Shown here piece after piece: positions 1-12,163 of a stretch of 64,000 nt of DNA. Each line of letters starts with the position of its first letter. Position 1 is the stretch's first letter. The notes under the pieces were generated by a model. The model did no database searches. It saw nothing but the letters and a program-made list of their open reading frames with translations, and had not been told where the DNA came from. Origin of the DNA: Aquila chrysaetos chrysaetos (taxonomy: Eukaryota > Chordata > Aves > Accipitriformes > Accipitridae); assembly GCF_900496995.4 (NCBI RefSeq), contig NC_044024.1, positions 19,780,698 through 19,844,697 of the forward strand, given 5' to 3'. A program made the translations under genes and the position numbers.

Positions 1-1155
1 GTCTCTTGAGTTCTGTTGTACCACCTAGATCATGCTGCCTGCTGAAGTCTGTTGTGGCGTTCATGTTTCTACTGCAGATTTCCTTAATGATAAGGAAGGT
101 GGGTGACTTCATACCAGGTTCAGTAATTTCACAGTAAGTTTCTTTAGCCAAGAGAGCTTAGGAGTCATAATGAGGGGAACCAGCTATACGTCTGATATGA
201 CTTGAGTAATGCATTATAGTCTTTTTCTGATGTGAAACTACTGGAATGGAAACACCTAGTTAAAAAGAAGAAGCGGAAGAGGCCTATGGTAGGCTTCCAT
301 CAGATTTTACAGAGCCATATAGACAAATAAGGACAGAATTACTGCAGTGGAGGAGTGTGGTCATCTTGAATTACACATAGGTAAATGCTATCAAGGTGAG
401 AAACGCGTGGTTGATCTCTGGCCCGGCGTGCCTTTCAGGAGGCTGAGAACATTGCCCACAGGCAGCTGAACTGCTTGCTGGGAGTCTGAAGGAGGCACTT
501 GCAGAGGTCAGCATCCTCGCCTGCTCAGGCCTGTCTTCTCTGGCTACTTTTCCAGTTGATGGTAGGACTGGCTGGAATTGTTCTCTAGAGGTTTCCGTGG
601 CTTCCTGCTGACTATAGAAGGAGCTTTCGAAGACAAGCTGTTTACTACCATAAAGCCTGCCTGAGCAGATTCCACAGTTTCCCCCGCTTGCCTCTTTCTC
701 TGCCACAACATGCTTGATCGGGCCATGATTCTTTTCCTTCATCAGTCTTATCCTAAATAGTTGGGAATCTGATTAGCCACAGAGAAGCGTTGTCCCTGCT
801 TTACAGGGGTAGGAAACCAAAGTTTAGCCGTGGTCTGAGGATATCCGCCCCTGTTAGGTGTCATTTGACGTTGGCCAGGACTGAAAGCACCACTAACAAG
901 GTACTAGCAAGTACGGTTACGAGATAATCCTTGCACCTATTCTGTCGTTCCCTACCAAAAAAAGGGGGGAGGGGGAAGTGAAAAGATGACTAACTAAGAA
1001 AGGAAACAAAATGATTTTGTACTTCAGGAAAAAAAAGTTGTTTGTTTACATATAAAAACCCCTCTAGACTTAGCTGCAATAAGATGATAGCATGACTGTA
1101 TCTAGGATTTTTGTAAAACTCTTCTAACATTGAGGGTTTCTTTCTCCCCTTAAAG
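1..1155 (+). other. VBP1 intron 1 (3' part)
   Basis: Lies upstream of the first visible VBP1 exon and ends in the pyrimidine tract and AG at 1154-1155. I see no exon, RNA gene or mobile element in it. A 123-codon open frame on the minus strand at 371-742 has no recognisable family features. Confidence 0.7.
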
Positions 1156-1280
1156 GAAGATGTAGATTCTTTTATGAAACAGCCTGGAAATGAGACAGCA
1201 GATGTAGTTCTTAAGAAGTTGGATGAGCAGTATCAGAAGTATAAATTTTTGGAACTTAATCTTGCTCAAAAGAAAAGGAG
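1156..1280 (+). CDS. VBP1: VBP1 exon 2
   Basis: Acceptor CCCCTTAAAG before 1156, donor GTAAGT at 1281. Encodes EDVDSFMKQPGNETADVVLK onward to QKKR; the final Arg codon is split AG|G into the next exon. N-terminal coiled-coil arm. Confidence 0.96.
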
Positions 1281-4200
1281 GTAAGTCATAATTTTTGCAG
1301 AATTGGGAAATGTTTAGCACAGTTCTATCTTTTTATTATTTTTTTTTTAAACAAGTCTAGTTTTTTTAAATATCCCAAGGAGTAAAAAGTTGATGTTAGG
1401 AGAGCTAGCATTTGCAGTACTTTCAGAAAAGCCCAGCTTTTTGTCTTTTTTCTTCCTGAGAATTACACGCAAAAGAATTTACAGTATTGCTGAATTGGTC
1501 CTTAGCCTTCAAGGCCAAAAAGTACTGCTATAGTCTCTTAATTTTGTCAGCCTAATGTAAATAAGAATATGTTTTTATCAAATGACTACTGTATCAAGCC
1601 TGTAACTTTTGGTTTAGTAATATCCTCTCTCTTCAGTAGCTTCAGTCTGGATCTGAAGCTACGCAAGAAGCACATTTTTAAAAGCTAAAATCAAAGCTCC
1701 AAGTAATGTTTTATTTAGATTAAGCGTCTTTCGTGGACAAATATCCCTCTTGATGTCCACCTGGAGCCCTGCTTTGGCAGTCACTGCTGGCTGCAGAGGA
1801 GGAGCAGCCTGGGAGGCCGGTGGGGATCCCAGCGTCTCTGCTAGGCTGCTGCAGGGGCTGTCGAGGAGGGGGACGCCCTCAACTCTGGAGAGAGCTTTCG
1901 TTTTAACAGTGCCAAGTCTTGTAGCTCTAAGCTGTTTGTTAGAATAGCTTATGGAGCTCAGAAGCAACACGCCTGTTTTGTTTTACCTACAGTGTTTTTT
2001 ATCTGTATTTCTGCTGAGGTTTCCCTCTCCTCTGGGGAGATCAGAAATATCCAAAAAAAATACCATTTTAGCAAACAGGTATCTGTTACTGTTAATATGT
2101 GTTTGTTCCAGTTTGAAAGCTGTATGTATTGTTCTGCTTCAGAAAACTAATGAGCCTCAGTATGGTAAGAGGCAGGTGAAGCTGTAGCTGAGACGCCTTT
2201 ACTTGCCGTATCTTTCAAATCTGCATTTGTAAGCCTGGAAAGCTGTTAAGAGTTTCAAGTTTTAAAATGGAGGTTGGATTGTATAATAAAACTGATCACT
2301 TGTTTAGGAAACTTTGTGTCTCTGTAAAATAATAAATTATGACTGTTGTTAATTCACAGGCTAAAAAGTCAGATTCCTGAAATTAAACAGACATTAGAAA
2401 TTTTAAAACACATGCAGAAGAAAAAGGTAAACTATTTTGAATATCTAATGAGTATGAGAAAAGCTAACTACCTTTCCACCCTGACAGAACACATTGCAAG
2501 AAATGTTTTGGAGAGCACACTTAATATGCCTTTATAAATAACAGAATTGTTTTTAAAGGTATGTAGTACTTTTTGAAAGCTAGTTCAAAAAAAGTTAATG
2601 TTTGTAATGCAAACTTCACTTTTAATAGTGTAAAGATTGCAGCTAAGCTTTGACTTCATCTCTATTCTTTATAGAGATTTCTATATTGTTTTTAAATACA
2701 TGTTTTTAAAATGCTTTATTACTGGAGCTCTAACTTTAATGTTGAAGTAAAATTACGTAGAGTTCCACTGAAGTTAATACTGTATCAATGGCAAAAAGCA
2801 GGAAAGTGTGCTCTTTACTGTAAGTTTTATGTCTTTGACATAAGTTTCCAGTGAAAATAGCAATTTTAAGTTTTATCATTTGTCTTAAGGATTCCACAAA
2901 TCCAATGGAAACCAGATTTTTATTGGCAGATAATCTCTACTGCAAAGCTTCAGTTCCTCCTACAGATAAAGTTTGTTTGTGGTTGGGGGTAAGTAAAACG
3001 GAACTTTCTCTGAAACTGTTTAAATAACTTCTAAAAGGCTTATAAAAGACAGTGTTCGTCACTGTCTCATCTGTACTTCTAGTGGCTGTGGGCATAATTC
3101 TGTTCATGTGTGCATAGCGGAGCTGTGTCCTGTCAGCAGGGCAAACCTAACATGACAATTTCAGTGCGTTAGTGAAGGTTCCATGTTCGATTTTACTTAG
3201 TGCCTGAACAGTAAGGCTTCAGAGAACTGTAATTTTGCTGCACTGTTCTTTCCAAAAAGCATATTCCTGAATGTTTTCCTTACCACTTCTATCACTTTGT
3301 GGTTCAAGTTACCATCATCCAGCATTGCCTGGGATGGGAATGTGCCCAGCGAAATAACTTAGTTTGGCAAGTAGCTTCCCATCTTCTCTACGTTATTTGT
3401 ATTTAGCATCTTGCTGTCCCTTTTCATGCACATTTTTAGGGAAAGATGGGATTTCTGTTACTCACAGGTACCTGCCAGCATTTAGAGTGGAATTTGTGCT
3501 AAAGACTAGTGGGATCAGAGCTCAGAACGCAGATTTCCAAGTACTGAAGCAAGATCAGCTTGGGATATTTTGTATTCAGAGGCTTCCTTGTATGTGGAGA
3601 TAACCTTCTAATGTTTAATTTGAGACTTCTAAATCCCGGGTGTTCCCAAATCCCTGTGCTGGCTGCCAAACAAAACCACTTGGTTAGGACAGAAACATTG
3701 TTGACACATGCAGCATCTGGACTGATTGGGCAGTTACTCCCAACCTCTCCCACTTCTTTTCTATCATAGAAAGAGAAGATTTGTCTGATACCTGTTGCTT
3801 TTAGGAGACTATCTTCAGAATTCACAAACATTCATGGAACATCCCAGGTTTATTTTGTAACAGAGTATCAGAGAAAGTTCATCCTTTTGAAGGTTCCTAC
3901 AAAAAAGCTGTAATGAAGTGACACAAGCAATTTATTATATTTAGGTGTTCTTGGCCTTCTGCCTTTATCCTCCTTGCTGCTTACAGTCTGCATGTTGGGC
4001 TATGCGTATTACTATTGTTGGGGAAACTATGTCTTCCAGTTATTTTAAAAGAAGAACGGTTTATCTCGCTCTTGCAGCTCTGTGTAGCATTCCCTGGGAT
4101 CGTGTCTAATTAGTAGTGTGTGGCTCTGCTCAATGCACAGTTCTTGAATGGGACAAAGCTTCATTGGTGCATCTTCACTTGATGCTGCTCTTTTATCTCT

Positions 4201-5974
4201 TCATGTGGTAGCTTCTTACTGAAATAAAGATTTGTAGATTAAAAACCACCACGGTATAGGATAGGACTTGTATACACGTTATATCTTTAAATACCTGTAA
4301 TACTTCTTGTTGATGACCAGTGCCATTAGGCTGTTTGTCAGTGTTCCACACAGAGATCCTAAAGTTAATCTTGAATGCAACAAAAATTGTTTATAGAGTT
4401 GTGTGGCACCTAACAGGTGCTGCCAAGAAATGTGAAGTCTCTCGCCTTTCAAATATGGTGAAGAGGAGATACTGGTACCTGAAAGGCTGAATGCAGTCCA
4501 CAGGGAGGGAAATCCCTCTTTGCTTAGCTATAGGAAGAGAACTTTTTTTAAGTCACTAGAGTGATTTATTACTCAGTTACTGAAGTGGTGGAGGCCTCAA
4601 GTGGATTCTGGCATTGCTCATCCTGAATCTTGTTGTCTTGGCCTGTCAGGACAGCCTTTTGTTAATGTGATAAGTTATAAACAGCAGCCTGAAATAAGCC
4701 TGCTGTGGCTTATTCCTTACAATACAAGAGTAAAAGCTTTATCCATCTTTCTTTTTTCAGGCCAATGTGATGCTTGAATATGATATTGATGAAGCTCAGG
4801 CTCTGTTAGAGAAGAATTTGTCAACAGCCACAAGAAACCTTGATCTTCTAGAGGAAGACCTGGATTTTCTTAGAGATCAGTTCACCACTACAGAAGTCAG
4901 TATCCTTTTTTTTATTTGTGGGGGAAGAGGTGTATGTGAAAGCTAACGTAGAGGTAATTACCAATTCCTGACATGTTTTTATCTTAGACTGGCTGCCCTT
5001 AAAATTCTGTAGCACTCCGGGAACTTAACCTTTTCTAGCAGTGAAACGGGATACTGTGTTTCCAGTGCTGAGCTGAGGGCTGGCATGTTAGATGTAGCAA
5101 AGCTCGAGTTTGCGATTGGGTCCCCCTGAAACCTACCGCGGTGGTTGCGAACCGAGGCTGGGAGTGAGTTGGAAGCGCGGGTCGGTGCTCTGGACTGATG
5201 GCCAGGTGGCCATTTCAAAGCATAGCGACTCTTCCTTCCTCTCTAGAGCGTGTGAATACTGTTCTTCGGGCTATTGGTAGTCATACCCAATTCAGCTGCC
5301 CTTGCAGTGTTCTCCAAGCAGCACAAGCCCTGCTGCAGCAAGCTTGGTGCTAGCTTAGGCGTTGCTTAACTTTTATTTTACTTCTTTATACTATCATGAA
5401 CCACCTACAGGGGTGTGTGTGTGGGGGGGTTTAATACTTTCTACTTAAAAACTATTTTAATGATGAGGGTAGCCGTCAACTGAAGCATTAGATTTAGTAA
5501 ATGAAGGAATAACTACTTGTTTTTTCAAGTTGATACTTAAGCTATCTTAGTGCTGCAGGAAGTTACGGATGCCTGAAATAGGCAAATAACAGCTGATATG
5601 GGCAGGTTGACTGAAATCAGAAAAGAGTAGCTGCAAGTAAAAGTAAAAGCGTGTTTCTCTGTAATATCTTTTGGGAGGTTTTTAAGTAAATGGTATAAAT
5701 GCTGCAGTTATTAACAGTTACTAGTATTCCTGTGTGTTAAGGCTTTGCACCAAGTCAGCTCTTTCATTAAGTGGTTTCTATATTGACTGTTACAAGTAAA
5801 TGAAGTGTGGCCAACTGTATAACCTGCTTTTCCCTTTTTTTTTCCTTTTTTCTTTTTTTTTTTTCTTAATGAATGAGCTATTTCCTTAACTCTGCACCCT
5901 CAGATATGGCTAGAGTTTATAATTGGGATGTAAAGAGAAGAAACAAGCAAGACCCTTCCAAAAACAAAGCATAG
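1156..5974 (+). CDS. VBP1: VBP1, prefoldin subunit 3 (5'-partial, coding exons 2-6)
   Basis: Alpha-type subunit of the hexameric prefoldin co-chaperone, which captures nascent actin and tubulin in the cytosol and passes them to the CCT chaperonin; also named for binding the VHL tumour suppressor. Five exons join in frame: 1156-1280, 2360-2426, 2890-2988, 4761-4899, 5904-5974 (501 nt, 166 residues plus TAG). The product matches vertebrate VBP1 nearly residue for residue, for example KKLDEQYQKYKF near the start, IPEIKQTLEILKHMQKKK, LLADNLYCKASVPPTDKVCL and LLEKNLSTATRNL, and ends RVYNWDVKRRN...NKA. The mammalian protein is about 197 residues, so roughly the first 31 lie on an exon left of the window. 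The two helical coiled-coil arms are covered by exons 2-3 and 5-6, with the beta hairpins in exons 4-5. All junctions are GT-AG. RAB39B follows in convergent orientation, as in human Xq28. Confidence 0.97.
2360..2426 (+). CDS. VBP1: VBP1 exon 3
   Basis: Acceptor TTCACAG, donor GTAAAC at 2427. One base completes the split Arg codon, then 22 codons encode LKSQIPEIKQTLEILKHMQ and KKK, the end of the N-terminal helix. Confidence 0.96.
2890..2988 (+). CDS. VBP1: VBP1 exon 4
   Basis: Acceptor TCTTAAG, donor GTAAGT at 2989. Thirty-three whole codons encode DSTNPMETRFLLADNLYCKA through VCLWLG, the start of the prefoldin beta-hairpin core. Confidence 0.96.
4761..4899 (+). CDS. VBP1: VBP1 exon 5
   Basis: Acceptor TTTTTTCAG, donor GTATCC at 4900. 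Encodes ANVMLEYDIDEAQALLEKNL to QFTTTEV and leaves one base of the next Asn codon. C-terminal coiled-coil arm. Confidence 0.96.
5904..5974 (+). CDS. VBP1: VBP1 exon 6 and stop
   Basis: Acceptor ACCCTCAG. Two bases complete Asn, then MARVYNWDVKRRNKQDPSKN, KA and TAG at 5972-5974. The basic tail is typical of VBP1. Confidence 0.96.
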
Positions 5975-7100
5975 TTTTGCCAATTTTAAATGTGGTTTCA
6001 ATTTCCAAATATTTTTTATTTAAACACCCCCAAGTTCATTCTTAAGGGACTGAGTTACTTTAAGCATTTCAGTAAATGGTAAAATATATAAAAACTAATG
6101 GTGAGCACCATTTTATTTATTTGTAAACTCGAAATTTGGTTTCATGCATGCTTCATGAAATGAATTACTTGAAAAGGCACCACACAGTCCAGCAAAGGAC
6201 ATAGTATTTTGATCAGACCAGTCTGTCATAAATAAATTTCTACCTGAAAGCTTGTCTGAAAAGTCGAGGGGCACGTATGAAATGGAGTCTGATATTTTAG
6301 CAGGTTTAGGTAATGCAGGGGTTACTTTTTCGTCTGTGTACGGCTGATGAAGTTAAAGTCAACTTGGGCTGGGAAGACATGTAGCTGTAATGTTCTAGGA
6401 AGCAGAAAAAATACAGTGAAATCTTGGATTTTGTTTCAGTCAGTTAATTGGCAGCATCAACCTGCAAGCATTCCTGGATATCCGCTTTGGATAAACTTGT
6501 TTTTAATAGTTACTGGTTAGTTAACTGCCTGTTACTGAACTCTCAGCACTTTACATACAGCAGTTTGTGACTTGTCTTCAGAGAAGAGTGGTAAATGGAG
6601 TAAACAGCACAAGCTATGTCAAGACTGCAGGTGATCTCACCCCGTTCTTTTTCATACATGTGCACATGTTGCTTATTTTTGCAAATGCGTCGAACAAGGA
6701 CACCAAAATGCTGATAGCCTGTAAACAAGAAACCCCCTATTTACGATCCCTTAGACAAGATGTCCAGTTCAAATGTCTTAACACTCTCAGCCTCCCACGT
6801 GGTGAAACCTGTATTAGATAAGGATGGTTTACTGAAGCATGACTTCTGGTGTTAACAGTTGGAATATTTTTTTGGTTCTTACGAAGCCTTGAAAGATTGT
6901 TGCCTTTTACCTCTGCAGTTTCCTTCTAAAATGAAATGCTCGGTGGTGATGTCAGTGGCTAATATTCACATTCTGTGACTGAGAATACAGGTTTCACGGC
7001 AAAATAAATGCAAATGTTAACTGTTTGATCTTCATGTAAGAAACAATATACCTGTAAATTTTTTGTACTTTTATTTCATGATATTAAAATAGTAAAACTA
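5975..7100 (+). other. VBP1: VBP1 3' UTR (extent inferred)
   Basis: AT-rich sequence after the VBP1 stop. AATAAA occurs at 6231-6236 and again at 7003-7008, so either a short (about 0.28 kb) or long (about 1.05 kb) 3' UTR is possible. Extent is inferred from these signals only. Confidence 0.5.
6231..6236 (+). terminator. candidate VBP1 polyadenylation signal
   Basis: Canonical AATAAA 257 nt after the VBP1 stop, followed by a G/T-containing stretch at about 6250-6260. A second AATAAA is at 7003-7008. Confidence 0.5.
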
Positions 7101-10100
7101 AACAGTTGTGGCAAACACCTGTTTTTGTGCATCTTTCTTTGTGTGAGAAAGTCATGAATCTGATGTGTGATCTCTTATAATGTTTCCCTCCCTTAGTTGG
7201 GGGCAGGAGGGTGAAAAAACTCAGCTGAAGCAGCAGACATGAAAAGTGTAGCTGCTGAATACTGCCTTCAATGAAATGGGGAATGTGAGTCAGTGCATCT
7301 GAATTTGTGAATACGAGCAACTGATTTGACAGCACTGTGGCCGTAGAAGAGTTAAGAGCTGCAGGGATGGGCATAAAAAAGGTAAATCCTTACCACTGGT
7401 CACAGGTTAAGTACCTGGGCTTGGCTCATCCGTACCTTTCCTGCAGGGTGATACCGTTTGTTCCAGTGTCTTTGGCTGTAGCAGAGACACGTTTAGATCT
7501 AATGTATTATTTGACTAACAGGTATCTGCCCGCTGCCACGCTGGGCTGCACATGGGGCTGCGCAGGCTGCAGGCTGGTGCTCTCCCTTTCTAAGAGCATC
7601 AGCAATAACAGGAAAGGCAGCTGCAAACACGTCCTGATTTCTCTTGCAATTTTCTCTTCAATTTGGATTAATGAGATCCCGACAGGCTAAAGCGTGCTCC
7701 CCTCCCACCCCCCCCGGCCGGTCCGAATGCAGCAATTGCCCGCCTTTGTTGTGCACAATGAAATGACGAGTTAAGCATTTCTGCACGAGCAAAATAAGTA
7801 CTGTGTGCAACTGCCAGTGACCCAGCGCTGGGCATCGGGGGTGGGGACGGGGGTGACAGCATTAGAGCTGGAATTGCTCGGTAGGTTCAAAAGGTATCTG
7901 GCTTGGGGGGGGATGGGAGATGGCTGTGGCCGTCATAACTCTTGTTTTGGGTGGGTGGGTGGTTTGTTTGATCCGAAGTAAATAAACAAACCAAAATGAA
8001 ACTCACAGACAAGCAGTCCAGCTTCCCTGTGAGTGATCCTTGTCCAGTATTGCTCTCTCCTTTGCTGTTAGGTCTTTGTTAACGCTGAGTAAGAACAGAA
8101 GGTCAGTTTGCAGGAGCTGTTTTATGCTACTGTGACACTAGTCCTGCCTGCTGCTGAGAAAGGCCTCCCGGAGGGGCCGGCTGAGGCTGGTTTTGGCTGC
8201 TCCTGCAGGGAGCAGGGGTTTTGTTTTGGGGTTTTGTGTTTTGTTTTAGAATGGCCACTGTTTCTGTAGTTGCACTGTTTTCTCTCAGCAAGGTTGTTGG
8301 CTGGTTCTGAAGATCTAAGCAGTGGGCCACTTCAGAGAAAAATGTATAGCGGATACTGTTGCAAAGAGTGCCTGTTTATTGTTGAGCCGAGCCCATGTTA
8401 GACTTTCAGTTAGGGCTGCAGTATGGAAGTGGTACAGGTAGTAGATTGCTTACTGATAAAGAATGGGGAGGGGGAAAGAAAAAAAAAAAAAAAACACCAA
8501 AGTTTCTTTACAAGTTTTGAATTTCACATTATCACATGGTAACCATTTTGCTAAATACAAGCATATTTTCAGTCACATACAGACAGCTAAATACAGCATT
8601 ATTTTCACATTTCGTTACAGTGCATAACAGAAAGCGAGGAAAGTGTATAGTATGCTTTTATTCTGGAGGTTCTGAGCAATTTCAATCTAACATGCAGATT
8701 GTTTTTTTAATGTGTGGTAGAGACCACAGAGAAGTTAGCTTTTTTTTTTTTTCTTTTTGTCCTAGAGTAAAAGAGCTCCTGACCTTTATCCTGTGAAAGG
8801 TATCACCTTCTGATTTCTCTAAGTCCCTCTTGCACTAGAAGTCAAAGCATTAAAACCAGTTGTTAGAAAAGAATTCTTAGCATATCCTATAAGTTTTCAT
8901 CTTAGAAAAAACATTCCAAATTTTATACAGATGAATCTACATTTCCTATATTTTAATAAGCTCTCTAGAAAATGCAAGGAATTAGAAAAAGATGTAGATA
9001 ATGATTTCTCTATCATTTAATATAACCATTTATTACCTCTAAGTAGTTAAGACCGCGTACATTTTCTTCTGTACTGTTCCTCTTTAGAATTATGACACTT
9101 GTATTTTTAAATGGAAGATTTTCTCTGAAGGCCTGAATGCACTTACTGAATTAGGCTTTCTGGAATTTCTCTCTGGGAGCAGTAAAGGGGAATGTCCAAA
9201 ACCCATTAAATAAATACTGGCTGTCTCATGAAAAGTGACCTTTCCCCTGCTGGTCAGGCTCCTGCACAGAGAATGACAGAATTTTACTATTGCTAAAATG
9301 CCGTTTGATCCAACTTCTAACTGCCGTTAACGTAGCGCTCCAGCTCTGCCCTTGAGGACAGCCACTACCCTCAGCGAGGCAACCCAGGACGCACCTCGTG
9401 AACAGCTGGACCCTGAAAGACCAAAGCGGTTGCTTGGCGGACTTTCCATTCAGGGAATGAAGAAACTGACCCTTTCGTACTTGTTTGTCCTTGCCCTTGT
9501 GAAAATACGACTAACAGACCTGGTCCGAGCAAACCTTGCGCTCTCCACTGGTGTCAGCCCGTGAGAGCCCATAGCAGCCAAAGCTCCTGTGGTGCTCTCT
9601 GCATCAATCTTCTCCAGCTTTGCTTACCTAGAAAGAGATTTTGACAAGGGATTTTTTTTTTTTTTTTATTTCCTTTTTTTCTTAATCTTCAGGGCACTCA
9701 ACCACAACTGAATCTGCCTGGAATTCACTGGGCTTTAGCACAAAGTTTATAGCCTATTCAAGAGCAATTGGGGTTAGAAGTGACAAGCTTACTGAAAGGT
9801 GCTAAACCATTACCACCCCTCCCTTCCTCTAATTTGCTACCAGTGCCCTCCCAGCAGGTGCAACAGTGCTGCTCCCTGGCACTGAAATTGTTCCTAGAAC
9901 ACTGAAGATAAAAGTGTTATTAATGTTCAGGGATTTGGTTGATAGGTTGGGTTTGTTGGGGTCTTTTTTTCAGCTTTAATGTGGAAACCACAGGGTTTTT
10001 TCTTCATACAGACCTGCCCGTGTGCTGCAAACTGTGAGAACAAGTTCAAAGGGAGAAATAGTCTGAACTCAACAGCAATCAAGAAGACCCACACTTTTAT

Positions 10101-10130
10101 AGATGGGGTAGCTTAAAAAACTGTAACAAG
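7101..10130. other. intergenic region between convergent VBP1 and RAB39B
   Basis: No supported gene. Contains an A-run at about 8479-8494, T-runs near 8740-8752 and 9652-9667, and a slightly CpG-richer stretch at about 9290-9560 with no recognisable coding sequence. Part may be extended 3' UTR of either neighbour. Confidence 0.5.
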
Positions 10131-11736
10131 TATTTTATTCTCTACTTAGAGGCCTAAAAATCAAACACTATATGCTTCCTGTGGTTTTTACCTAACCCCT
10201 CCCTCCTGCCCATTAGCAGTTTGGTATATAAAGCTTGCAAACTCGAGTTAAAAAAAAGTCACTATAGTTTTGTTTGTTTCCTTTTAATAGGCTGAACTTC
10301 CCTAGTTTGCTACAGGAGCACAGTTACCATGCTGCACTTCAAAAGCTTAAGTTAAAACTTTGCAGAAGCAAAGCTTCGAAGTAGTGAATGGCATTCCCAG
10401 AAAACATCTGCCTACATACAGCTTTTGTGACACGACTACCATCCCATGATTTCCAACCTGAGATGGATCCTCTTTTGTCAAATTAAAATATGGAGGAAAA
10501 CAAATTTTATTCTTGAGCTTGTCTTGTGGCTTTCCTTTCCACCTGCTCAGACACTTCTGTTGTGTGCGCCTCCTTCCCAATGCTAGTTCTTTTCTGCCAC
10601 AGACACCAAGAAAGAAAATGACACTTTCAACAGCAGAAAGTACTGATGGAAGCTGTTGCTTTCCACGCTATTTAACTTCTTTAAAAGCAAATCTCACCAT
10701 TTAGGATGTCTGATGCACCTGAGTTAAGCTTTTCAAGTTTTTTTTTATTTTGTTGGGTTCCCTCCTGCCCCTGCTTCCATTCCTCCTTGTGACCTGACTG
10801 GTAAGACACCCAAAAGGTCAGCACAGTGCTGTTAGCAAGACAGAAATGGTGGTGTGTCCCACCTGCCTGCAACACCCCAGCCTTAAGATATAACATATGA
10901 GGACATGGTTCTCTCTTTATGCTCTTGAGCACTTAATTCTATTGGAAAGCCCTGAACTCAGGGTACTTTCAAAGTACTCACCTAGGCAGCAAATGCGTAA
11001 AAATGCACTGAATAATTACAACGGGAGCCGGAGTTGCCACTTAGAATCCCAGTTCAGCACAGCAAGAAACAGCACTATTGGGGGGGGGAATAATTTAAAT
11101 TTTAATTATCAACCAAATAATTACTGTTTTCCTCTTTAAATCCCACAGAATATTCTTTGCTATCGAACTAGGTTCAAGAACATAAGAAAGAAAATTCAGA
11201 AGTGTGCATACCATGTCAGTAAACTTTTCCTGTGGAGTTGGCCTTATGAGGAAACGGTATCTGTGCTGCCTTTACACCTTGCTGGTAATAAACAGCTGAC
11301 ACAAGTGAAGATGTCCTCTTTCTTTCTCTCTCTCTGCCTATTTGTCATACTACTGAAGTACCCATACTGTGGCTTCAATACCCAGCATGGAGCTATGGAT
11401 TTACTTAAAAGAGGACATGTACAGTACCCTGGCACGTGCCAGCCCATTCAGCTCTCTGTATACTCTCTTCTGTCTCGTGCAGCCCCTCATCTCTGCTTCC
11501 TGTCTCCTTACAACATCTACATGCACCCTCACTCACTCTCCTTTAGATTTGCAGCCCCCAGTTCTGAAAGGTTATTTGGAACAGAACATTTCTTTCTGGG
11601 GTCTGTTCTGGTGTCCAAAACAACGTGGGAGGCTGTTCACAACGGGAGTGTTGCTCTCCCTTCTGTCACACTGAGTTCACTTAGTAAAGTACGTTTGGTT
11701 AGTAGAGTTCATCACCACTTGCCTCACTAGAAGAGC
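10131..11736 (-). other. RAB39B: RAB39B 3' UTR (extent inferred)
   Basis: Sequence following the RAB39B stop on the minus strand. AATAAA on that strand (TTTATT on plus) occurs at 10506-10511 and 10134-10139, and an ATTAAA at 11101-11106. Mammalian RAB39B has a long 3' UTR of a few kb, so an end near 10.1 kb or beyond is plausible. Inferred, not shown. Confidence 0.45.
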
Positions 11737-12163
11737 TCAGCACAAGCATCGCCTATCTGATTTCACCACTTCTTCTGAAGAGTGCACTACGTTTGGGACA
11801 AACCCGCTCTTTACCCCTTCCCATCCCTCCTGGATTGAAATTTCCCCCCTTTTAACAAGCTCATATATATCTCGAGTCAGATCAGTGAAAGCCTTCTCCA
11901 CGTTAATGGCATCCCGAGCTGAGGTCTCAATGTACTTCATACCATACGCAGCAGCCAGTTTCTCAGCCTCGTGCCTGGTGACTTGCCGCTGTGTGTCAAG
12001 GTCACACTTGTGACCTACCAAAACAAAGACGATCTGGTATGGCTGGACGTGCACCTTGGTCTCCTCTAGCCACTCGTGGACGTTCTGGAAGGACCTGCGG
12101 TTTGTAATGTCAAAGAGGAGGAGTCCGCCAACCGAGTTCCTGTAGTAGGCTCTGGTGATGGAC
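11737..12163 (-). CDS. RAB39B: RAB39B exon 2 with stop
   Basis: Acceptor TTTCCAG just before 12163. One base completes Arg72, then [20 protein letters not shown] through the HKCD and ETSA motifs to the CLC terminus; TGA is at 11739-11737 on the minus strand. Confidence 0.98.

Noticed and set aside
371-742. 123-codon minus-strand frame in VBP1 intron 1
   Set aside because: No domain features, and a plausible chance frame.
7668-7862. Short Pro/Ser-rich minus-strand frame
   Set aside because: Arises from a C-rich stretch between convergent genes; no conservation evidence.
8479-8494. A-run as a possible retrocopy tail
   Set aside because: The sequence before it does not resemble any coding gene I recognise, and no flanking duplication was seen.
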